Shown: positions 37,201-49,200 of the stretch, one piece after another | Numbering within the stretch: position 1 is the first letter of the stretch | Layout: every line of letters begins with the position of its first letter | Assembly (NCBI GenBank): GCA_958510875.1 | Contig: OY294069.1 | Span: 175,690,868 to 175,754,867, forward strand | Direction: 5' to 3' | Source: Endomychus coccineus | Lineage: Eukaryota; Arthropoda; Insecta; Coleoptera; Endomychidae | DNA length: 64,000 nucleotides | The notes under the pieces: model-generated | The model's database searches: none | The model's input: the letters and a program-made list of their open reading frames with translations, nothing else | Told to the model about the DNA's origin: nothing | Position numbers and translations under genes: made by a program

Positions 37201-40200
37201 CTCAATTCGTTTCATCTCTAATGTGTTGGTATTCATGTAATTACGGAATGCGCAGGTTTATTTCCATCAGAAAAAATCGGTTGTCTGTAAAGTCGGTTTA
37301 CTGACGATAGTTGAACGTGACAACGTCATAAGAAAATACTGATGGAATGGTTTCATTTTTCAAAAGAAAATTTTAATTTTATTTGTTTGATAGATATTTT
37401 GTATGGATATAGGGAAGGAAGTAAATGGAAATCACAATTGAATTGATCAAGTTACATTTATTTGTAAGCATAAATACAATTATGTCAATTTAGCTTTTAA
37501 AAAGCCCGCCTCAATGTGTTTGATATAGGAGAAAATTGTTCCCTTTGACGGCTGGCTGGTCCAACCTGTCATTTCAGACACGTTGTTATGATATGTGGAA
37601 GATTTAACATTTATGTTTTAATTTTTTGAAATCATAGCTACGCTCGATAATTATTTCGATCGAATAGTAAAGCAATTGATTTTTTACTCATCGTGAAATA
37701 GTTCTGTTAACTTATTGTTATAGTTTTGTCAATTATAGCATAACCTACAATCGCTGCACTAGCGGACCGATGCTATTTATTTTAATGATGAAAGCACGAA
37801 TATTCGACAATATATCACTGAACATATATTTAATATCGAAAGAATCATTACCTTTATCGCCGCAATTATCGTTGCTATAAACAATTGACACCACATTCAC
37901 TTTTCACTGCACTTCATACTTGACGAAAACATGTAAATGTATTATTTTGTATAGCAGCTGTCCACGCGGACGCATCGCTCACTCAAGTAGGAGACGCTCT
38001 CGCTTGCACTTCAAGCCTTAAATGGAACGCCTTAGAGCGAGGCAACGCCGCATGCTTAAATGGAACGCATCAGAGCGAGGTAACGCCGCATGAGTCATGT
38101 TTTCTCGTGCGTGCAGCCGGCTCCATCGAATTATAAGACGTTGTCACGTCAAAAATTCCATTGCCATTATCTACAATCTTTTAATGAATTTGTCATCTTT
38201 TATCACAATATATTAATAAAGTTATATACAATATGAAGAACTTGTCATGACTGCGAATTCGATATTGTCTTGTGGACGACAACTGGTGTGTGTATGTCCT
38301 TTTATGAAATAAGTTTCCCCAAAGTTCGGAATTTCATTTTGAACATATAACTTTGTGTACTTAACTGTTTCGAATTGCTCCTGCCAGAGTGAATTCCTAT
38401 GAGAAACTTAATCGAAATGAAAATTTCAAAGAGAATTAAATCGACTAATGATGCTGTATTAATACTTCTCCGTACCAGAAAGGTTGAAGAAATTGTTTTC
38501 CCGGAGCCTTCGCCATTTTTTCGAATAATATTTTCCCATTAACGGCTCATAAATCATCGCTTTGAAGGCTCCATCGACAGTCACGTAATCTCGTTCATTT
38601 CTTTCCTTTTATCATTTCCAATCTAAGCCGATTCAATAAGCTTCAATGTCGTATGAAATCTTTCGTTTATTGTCGCTGAATATTTTATTTCCATTGTTTG
38701 AAAAATGGATCCGTGATAGAAGTCGTAGTTCCGAAAATGAATCGCTTCAAGAAATAGAACGTATTTGTCGAGGATTCAAAGGTGGATATGTAATATCAAC
38801 CTAGGGCAAAAAAAGTATTTGGAAGCTTGCGACTGAGTCGTATTTTGTTCGTTCCTTTGACAGTTTATGTAGAAAACATTAAACCCACGAAATATGTACA
38901 GCCTGTTCACGAGAACGGACAAATAACATCATAGTAGCATGTGATACAGTGTTGTCAGGTTGTCAAGGTTTACATGTTTTTGAGTACAACTAAGAGGAAC
39001 AAGGCTCTTTCTAGGAGAGAGGGAGGGAAACCTATACTATTCGATGAGCATCATGTGAGCCGGCGGTGGAATGTTGGGAGAGAAGGCTTTCGAATTTTTT
39101 TGAAAGTTTGTTGGTTACAGTCATAAGGAAAGACAGTTCCACAACTTCACTGTTAGATAGAAAAATGAAGTCTGGTAGGAACAAGTTCGGCAGGTCTCGA
39201 GATTGACAATGAAGGAGTGATTGGCTTGAACTCGTCTAGTTCATCTACCATGAACACCGACCATGGAAATATCTATAGAAAATGGAGAGATCGCCCATCT
39301 TTCTACGATATTCAATGAATTAATTAATAAGTGCGACATCATCATCATCATTTGAGGGGAGGGGGCTTAGCCTCCTGATGCTCTTAGGCCACTTAGTTGG
39401 GCTCATTGTGCGCCCCGTGGTCAGAAGCCTATTTTATTCTAGCAGGTTTGTGGTCTGCCAGAAACCCAGAATATTGCTGATGCTGGCTTCCATAAGTTCT
39501 TCTGGGAGCAGTTTTGATTCTCCGAAGTGTCAGTGCCTGAGGGATGCTAGTGCTGGGCATTCCGACAAGATGTGACAGGCAGTTTCTTCCGCCATAGTGT
39601 GGAGATGTTTGTTAAGATGACAGTGACCGGTTAGGATTCCAGTCATCTCTCTGATGTCCCTTCTGTTCAGAGAAAGAAGTTTCTTTGAGAGCCTAGGCAT
39701 AGGCTCTTTGATGAAGAGCTTGGCCTGCCTCATGCGTGGTGATTCTCGCCACAGTTTAGACCACTCTTCATTCAGTTGGCCCAGAAGTGCGAGACTCCCT
39801 ACGCAGTTTGATAAAGCGATAAACCATTGGCTCTGGTCCGTTAGAGGAGCTAGACAACCTTCGCCTGGCCAGAGAGTCGGCCATTTCGTTTCCTACAACT
39901 CCGCTGTGTCCAGGAACTCAGATGAGTTGAACTTTATTTCTCCTAGCTAGTTCAGCCAATGTATCCCTGCATTATTTGACAAGCCTTGATGTTACTCTCG
40001 GTGATTTGAGAGCTCCCTGAGCCGACCGGCTGTCTGTGCAAATATATATGCGCCTATTTACATAGTTTCTTCGCAGGTTTTCTATGGCACAAGTCAGTAT
40101 TGCGGAGACCTCCGCCTGAAAAACCGTTCAGTAAAAGCCTAGAGTCACTGAGATAGTGATCCTTGGCCTTTTTAGGTACACTCCCGCCCCAGAAGCCTGA

Positions 40201-43200
40201 CCTACCTTGGACCCATCTGCGAACCATACGAGCCCGTCTGGTTCTCATGGCCTCAGTTTTAATGTATAAGGGTAGAGGTGGTAATCCAACGAGAGCTTCA
40301 AGGGCTCTTGTCGGAGCCGAGCTCATGCCGCTCAGTATGTCTACGCATGCAAGCCGCTGCAGACAGTCAAGGGGGCGTAATAAAACGCCTGAGCTATAAT
40401 TTTATTTCTTCCCACAAAATAAAGATAGAAATAATGAAAATAATTTATCAATATTTCAAAACAATTGAAATGAAAACAATTCGAACTTGATTTTTACGGG
40501 CAGCTACTCATTAGTCACGGTAAAACAAAAGGACAGGTAAATTACAGATAAAAAAAAGACCCATCATGTGACACGCCCCAAAAATTGTCATCTCATCTCA
40601 CACTTTTGAAAATTTTTATTGTCTCTTTGACTGCTGTATGTTAAGGATCATTGAGAATTTACTGTAGAGGGTGGGTATCCAGAAATTATATTTTTTTTGT
40701 TTCCACCTTCCCCATGTCAGTATGATGAAGATAATATTGATTATAATTTAGTAGATTTATTTGAAAATAATGATGATCATTGTATATAGTTGTTTTTATC
40801 ATCTGTAAATAAAAAATCATCACAATAGGTTAAATTTAACATATTAATAGTATACATTTATTTACATCTTCTTTCCTTTTTACCAACTTCCTTCAATCAA
40901 TTATTTTTTTATACTTTTCATATTTAAACTCAAAGATCATTTATAAAGATCATTATTGCAATATTTTCATTTTTAATAGAAACAAAATTACTCATTTCAA
41001 CACCACTTATACTGTTCATAAAATTTTGAAAAAAATATATTATATTATTTTAATTTTGTAAAAAAAAAACATATCATATATCCACACAACTTTTGGATTA
41101 CTACCTCCAAGTGCATTTATTTACGATTTGAACAACAATATCGTGATCAGCGACCCTAACAGACCCTAGGTTCCAGGTTTTATTTCATTTTAGAGCGAAT
41201 TATACCGTGAATTCTTCAGCAATGAGGTAACAAACAGGTTATGCTGTTCCCCAGGTGAATTATAGCATTATTTACAGATCAGAATAGTATTCAGCGATCC
41301 CAAAAGTGTACTAAAGATGACCCAGGTAACTAGGATATCCTGAACTCCAGGTATACTTTCAATGAAATATGTGTGATCAGAGATACGAAAAACCCGCGGA
41401 TAAGAAGTTTTAATTCATTTTGGAGAGAATTGACGAGCTTTCCCTGAGAATGACCTGACACCCTGGTTGCACGGGTCCCCAGATGTATTGTAACACTATT
41501 CAAACATCAGAATCGTAATCAGCAACCCCAAAAACTTTGGTTTGGTTAGTTTGGAGATTTGGACTAATTTTGGTGGATATTTATTAAATATCATTATAGG
41601 TAAAAAAAAGTGCATTAAAAAAAATGCATTTTTGAAAACAAAGTTTCCAGATATCTTCCAGAATATAATGCAAAAAATTGCATCTCGATCTACCTTGGAG
41701 CAAAAATTTTATTCGTTGTTGTGCTCCATTTCCTCGACTATAGGTTAATAAATAAATGTGTCTATAGTTTCGCTAATACAGTAGCTTCTTCAAACGAATA
41801 TTACAAAGTACTGTGTAATATTTGTTTGAAGAAGCTACTGTGTTAACGAAACTATAGACACATTAAATTTATTTATTAAACTATTGAAAATCGAACTTTG
41901 AATAGACATTTTATTTAAATTCTTCATATTATTTTCAAATAGATGAAATATAGAATATAAAAAAGTCCTGAATAAATTTCATCAAAATAATCTAACGTAT
42001 GTTGTGTTGGAATTGGAATGGAAATTTGCAATATCAACTTGTGTGGATCAAGAGTTTTATGCGCAAAGGAAACGAAATACATTAATTTCATTCGTGCAAT
42101 CTCATCGTTCGGTCACAAAACAAGACACAATTCCCCTGAGTAGTTTCATAAATTGTCTTTTCCGTCGAAACGAATAATTGGTGAGACAAGTTGAATGAAG
42201 AGGTGACGCTGTAGACATAATTCATTGAAGTAATGTGATAAATGTGAATGAGATTGTATAATTTAGGGATTCATGATTCCTCATGAATGGTAATTAAATA
42301 ATTATCGATTTGTAGAAAGAACAGCGTATTCTGAAATTTGTATACATGATCAAAGTAAGTTTTTTTTAACCAGTGAGTTGTTCTCAATGTGAGACCCATA
42401 ACCTTACGTGGTCCAGTCAATGAAGCCCAAAATCGACCAAACTAACTAAATTCTCTCGTAAATCACCGATTTCGATGTGATAGGACTTATTCGATTCGTA
42501 ATCACCTATAGACAAAAGCCGATTACATCACAACTGGGATACAATTTTTTATACGGCTGATAAACAATAGATAACAATAAATAAATGACGATTCGTACAA
42601 TAATTGAAAAAATTGGAAAATGCATAAAAATGGCTAATTTGGACTGATTTTGGATGGCGACGCATACATATTCATTCAATAGAACGGCAGAATCAATGTT
42701 TATAACAATTTGTTAGTTAACAATAAATAAACATAATTTTCTTATTTCGAAATGTTGGGAAGGTTTAGATTATTTCGATGTTTTAGGATCCCTATAGCTT
42801 CAAGGATTTTTCGCTGATAGAAGTTTGGGGCTCGGGCTAGGATTTTAGTATTTTTGAAAAGGATTTGATGATTAGTGTCAAACTTGTGTTAAGCAAGTGC
42901 AGATCTACTGGTGTCATGAACCCTTGTACAGCGCTCATGCCATTTCACACGAGTATCTATTGTACGACCTGTTTCACCAATGTAGACTTTACCGCAAGAA
43001 CAGGGAATGCTATAAACACCTTCTAAGTGAAGAAGAGAAAGGGGATCTTTGATAGGCTTGTAAATAAAATAGTTTTAGGAGTGTGGAAAACTGAATAGAA
43101 ATATTATGTTGTTTAAGGATTTTGGAAATTCGATCTGTTATATTTTCAATATATGGTAGATAGTGGATAAATCAGGCGGGGGAGTTTGTGGCTCAGGTTG

Positions 43201-46200
43201 ATTTGAAATTTTAGGCAAAGTGTATTTATTTATGGTTTTTTGAATGTTATAATGGGAGAAATTATTTGATAATAAGACAGATGGAAGATGTTTCAATTCT
43301 GATTTTAAGGATTGGGGTTAAGATAAGTGACAGCTCTGTGGACCAAGGAGTTTATGACCGATTGCTTTTGGGGAGGGTGGTGGTGGGAAAATTCATTGAG
43401 GTTTCTATCGGTGTGAGTAGGTTTTCGATACGTCAGTCTGTCGACTAACTAATACATCTAGGAATGGGAGTGAACCTTTCGATCCAACTTCCATGGTGAA
43501 AAGGATATTGAGATGTAATGAATTTAAATGATTGAGGAAGGGAACAAGATTTTCGTGACCATGTTGCAAATAACAAAAGTGTCGTTGACATATCTAAACC
43601 AACATTCAGAAGAGATGAGTCAATAGCATCTTGCTCAAAAGTTTCCATGAAGATATTAGCTATGACCGGGGAAAGTGGTGGAACCCATGGCAGTTCCCGA
43701 GGACTGCTCGTAAAACTTGCCATCGTACAGAAAATGTGTGGAAGATAGACAAAAACCAATTAATGGTAGTAAGTCCATTGAAATGTTTTTGGCAGGTAAC
43801 AGTTGAGAAATTATGGAAAAGGTGGCTGGAATGGGAAAATTGGTAAATAGCGATTCGACGTCGAAGCTGATGAGCAAATCGCCTGGGTCTACTTTCAACA
43901 TTTGTAGTTTTTCAACGAAATGAAAGGAATTCAGGATAAAACTATTGGAATTACCTACAAGAGGTTTGAAAATAAATGACAGATATCGAGAGAGTTTATA
44001 AGTGGGGGATCCGATAGCGCTGACAATTGGTCTCATGGGAACTGAGGGTTTATTAATTTTAGACCCACCATATAACAGGGGGCCGATGAATTATTCAAAC
44101 GGGGTGCCCTACGCAACCCTGATCCCTGATAGACAGTGCCTCTCTATTAAGCGCGGTGTCCCTGGAATGAGGCTTGGAACTGTTGACAGGACTCCTCACC
44201 GGACACTGTCACCTGAATAAGCATCTGCACTCAATGAACATCGTCGATGACCCAGGTTGTAGTAGATGCAGATAGACGGCCGAAACTACCTCTAATATCC
44301 TTGAAGAATGTCCAGCACTGGCTTCTATTAGGCTGCAATACCTCGACAGAGCATACATGCCGCCTAAGGGCATAAGAGACATCAGTCAATAAAGCTTTAA
44401 AGCTTATGAATGTTTTCCAGATTTGGTGCGTAGAAAATGGACTTTCATTGAATTGTAAAAAACTGTATGTATGGAATGCAAGCCACCTTTGCGACCATCT
44501 TGCAATTTCGTTTTTGACTTCCAGGGTGAAAACCTGATCTCTGAACAGGAATGTAAATTTTTAGGTACCTTTATTGACGAGCATATGTCATGGGTTAGGA
44601 ATATAGATTATATAGTATCCAGACTAAACTCACATTTTTATTTGTTATCAAATCTAATGAACGTTCTCAGTGCAGACTGCCTAATGTCTGTTTATTATGG
44701 ACACATATATTCGATACTGTCTTATCATGTTATAGTGTGGGGACAGTCTTGCGATTCCGAAAGAGCCTTTAAATTACAGAAACGAATTATAAGATTAATT
44801 TTCAATCTTGAGTTTCGCAAAACATGCAGACCCACATTTAAAAAACACAATATCTTACCTCTCCCTTCCATACATCTGCTAAAGATATTATATTCATTCA
44901 TGCCAGACATGACCATTTATCGAAGGTGGGTGACAATCATAATTATTCTACACGATACAGAAATAATTTAGCATTACCATGCACTACAAGAGTGTCTATT
45001 AAAAAAACGCCTTATTACGCGGGTTCACACCTGTATAATATGTTACCAAAATGTCTAACAGCACAAAACACAATAATTTCAAAAAGCAATTAAAAGACAT
45101 CCTACACAAAAATATTTTTATTCCATTCAAGAATATGAAACTTATTTTAAGTGTCAATTAAATAAATAATATCTATTCAATCATTCGACATTATTTATTT
45201 ATGTGTATTCATGTTCATTTTTTATCAATTTGTAAATACAATACTTTCATATTTTAACTCTTTATTATCATTGTGTGTTAATTAATGAATTTTAACTCTA
45301 CTTACATGTTAGACTTACCAACCATTAATGTACTTTAATATGTATTTAACAAATGGTCAATAAACTCTATCTATCTATCTATCAGTCCATACAGAATCCT
45401 AGCCTTAGGCCTGCTTCACGGAGTCTTGTATCAAGGGGGCACAATGGACCCAATCAAGTGGTCTAAGTGCTCTGGACTTGCAGCCCCCGTTTTAATTGAT
45501 TGATTGATTGTTCATATCAATAGGTAAAAGCATTAGTCACGTTAAATTCAATCAAGGTATACCTTAGTTTTTATTTGGTTTCCATTTAATTTCAATTTAA
45601 TAATTTTCATATAACATATAAGGGTAACAAGATACAAGAGTATCGGGACTCAACACAACTTCGAAACCTTTTAATTGAATCGTATAATTGTTGATATTGT
45701 CTATTGTTGTATTGAAATATCGATGCCGAACGGATAAAATGGTGCATTTTCCCGTACCCCCCATCTAAGAGAAAGACCTTCCCGTGTAAGATACTCAATT
45801 TTCGGGGTAAACGAGTCGTAAGAAAACTGAATTAATTAAAATCAATCTTTGTTTATCCAAGGCTGTGGATTTTTAGCGTTGTTCTCGTATATGCCGTGCA
45901 TAGTTGTTTCAGTCAGCAAGAGATCACGACAATCTTGTTACAAGAGGGAATAGAAAATAATATACAAAACGCAACGTATGAAAACTACGATAATTAATGT
46001 GTCCTTGAGTAATACACGCGACGGTGTTGGGAGTTGCGTGGAAAAGCTGTCTTCTCACTGTAATTGTATTTTCCAAATGTTTTAAATGTAGGTGTTTGGC
46101 ACGTTTTAATCTATTTAGCTAGTTTATCTGTGTAATTAATAGCAACAACTGGAAAAGTATGTGTAACAGTAACTTCTGATTAGACCCAATGTTCACGTCG

Positions 46201-49200
46201 GTTTCTCATTCTGCTCGACTTAGGTTCGATGAAACTTTATCAGAATCGTACCGTACAGTGTATGAGAAACTAATCAATCAAGTTCACGAGAATTATTTCT
46301 AGAGATGTGGCAATCAGTTTAGGCTTTTAAACAAATAAATGAAAATGTTTATGGTTTCGGCGTTTACGTGGTGGGAAATCATTGTAAAGACTCCTAAAGT
46401 TGGAGAATTAATAAACTATAAAATAGTCTACACTGTGGATACACTATAACACTATAAATAATAAATATTCACACTTATCGACATGAAATACTGTTAAAGT
46501 ACTGAGGACTATTCGGCTACCAAGCATCCATCGTCAAAGTAAACTAAATTATAAATCAAAATGTGCCAGTTGAATTTTTTTTATACTTTGAATACACGAG
46601 AGGGTGCTTATAATGTTCGAAGTACATCGTGTGAGCCAGCGTTGGAATGTTGGGAGGGGAGATAGGCATTCGAATTATTCTTGAAGGTTTGGAGTTATAG
46701 CCATAGAGAACTCGTGATGGAACAACAGACGAGATTCATAATGAACACCGACCATGGAAACATCTATAGAAAAGGAAGAGATCTCCCACCTTTCTAAAAT
46801 GTATTAGAGAGGTCAATGAAGCCGTAAGTGTGCCTTCATGAATCAGACTACTTTTCTGGATAGAATCTAAGAACTTCAGCGTATGTTTGGGAGCCGAACT
46901 CCAAACATGTGAACTGTACTCTACAACAGGTCGAATCTGTGCTTTATAGATTATGAGGAGCTGCTGAGACGTAAAGATCAACAGAGAGCACTGCATATGC
47001 CTTCACAGAGTATGTTTATGAACAGAAATACACTTCGCGTGAAATTTCAAATCGACCTGAGCCACAAACCCCCCCGCCTGCTTTATCCACTGCCTATCTT
47101 CCATATATTGAAAATATAGATCGAATTTCCAAAATCCTCAAAAAACATAATATTTCTACCAGTTTTTCCACGCTTCCAAAATTATCTCAGTTTTACAAAC
47201 CTATCAAAGATCCCCTTCCTCCTCTTCACTTAGAAGGTGTTTATAGCATTCCCTGTTCTTGCGGTAAAGTCTACATTGGTGAAACAGGTCGTACAGTAGC
47301 TACTCGTATGAAAGAACATGAGCGCTGTACAAGGCTTCGTGACACCAGTAGATCTGCACTTGCGGAACACAATTCTCACACTAATCATCAAATCCTTTTC
47401 GAACATACTAAAATCCTAGCCCGAGCCCCAAACTTCTATCAGCGAAAAATCCTTGAAGCTATAGAAATCCTAAGACATACAAATAATCTGAACCGTGACT
47501 CAGGATATTACCTTCCCAACATTTGGAAACCCATGCTCGAAAATTCCACATCGCACATGATCACACAACGGCAGGGTCAGGTGCCGGAACGGAGTTAATC
47601 ACCGGAATAAAAGCAGTGAACCGTTGAGCGTGAAGGATTTTTCCTACAATAAATACGGCTACAGAAACCAGTAGAACCAGTTTCAGTTCAAGCCTCAAGC
47701 CTGCCCTGAAGATGTTACCTGTAACGTCGGCATCAAGTCGAGCTATTGTGACGCGGAATCCATCCGGATGCCAAGATTTTTCAAGATTAGCTATCCGTGG
47801 AAGTCTACTATTCAAGATGTTTAATATTGTTATTATTATTTTTTGAATGTTTTAAAATGTCTATTGATTCTAGATTATTGAGTGTCCTTTTTCTGAAATG
47901 TCAGATATCGGGATTAAGGTGTGAGTATGTTGCAATAGGTTATTTGTACAATTATAGTCCTCTTTTTTGACTCCGTATCTTCTCAACTGTTCTGAGAACC
48001 GTACACTGAAAGTGCGTCAAGTTTAACTTATTAGTCGAGGAATTATAGCCAAAATGATCGAATTTTTTACTGGCAACCTGTATCGAGATGCGGTTTTCGC
48101 CATTTGCTTCAGAAACACAATAGAAAAAAATGTTACATATTTGTTTTACCAGGAAAAGCTTGGTTGCATTTGTGCATACAAAAAATGCATCTAAATCATG
48201 CAATTTGCTGATCTGTGTAAATATTATATTGTCCCTCATCAAATATTGATCAAAATTGGCCAGAATTTGTTACTCGGGGATTTTTGGGGTCGCTGATTAC
48301 GGATTTGATGTTTTCATAATGCAAAGCTGCACCCTGGGGCAGATTTCAGGGGCTTGGGGTGGGGGATTTGCAATATAAAGCGGAAATCCTCAAATTTTCT
48401 CAATCATTCGGTATTTTATGGCAATTTCGGGATTTTTAAACACAAACTAAATGATATTCGTTAACTCAAGTGCCCGGGGCAAAGTGGGGCAATGTAGTGC
48501 AATGTGGGGCACTTGGAACTATAATCGAATTTCAACCATCAAACCTGAAAACTTTGTTCTCTGTGGGTTTTTGTGGTCGCTGAACACGAATTCAAGGTTC
48601 ATTTTCAGCTCAGATGCTCCTGGAGCAGAGTGTCCTCTGGGACAACGTGGGGCATCTGGAGCAGTTAATCAATTTCCAACTGTCAAACATCAAAACTTCG
48701 TTACCCCAGAGAACAAGGTTTTTAGGTTTGATGGTTGAAATTCGATAATACTCCCAAGTGCCCCACATTGCCCCACATTTACCCGGGCACTTGTGTTTAA
48801 AAATCTCAAAATTGCCATAAAATACCGAATGATTGAGAAAATTTGAGGATTTCCGCTTTATATTGCAAATCCCCCACCCCAAGCCCCTGAAATCTGCCCC
48901 AGGCTGCTGCTTGGCATTATGAAAACATCAAATTCGTAATCAGCGACCCCAAAAACCCCCGGGTAACAAATTCTGCCCAATTTTGATCAATATTTGATGA
49001 GCGAGAATAAAATATTTACTCAGATCAGCTAATTGCATGATTTAGATGCATTTTTTGTATGCACAAATGCAGCCAAGCTTTTCCTGGTAAAACAAATATG
49101 TAACACTTTTTCTATTGTGTTTCTGAAGCAAATGGCGAAAACCGCATCTCGATACAGGTTGCCAGTAAAAAATTCGATCATTTGGCCTTTTTACGGCTAT

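Noticed and set aside
47561..47815. Minus-strand frame over the Penelope pseudo-LTR
   Set aside because: Same non-coding repeat translated in reverse.
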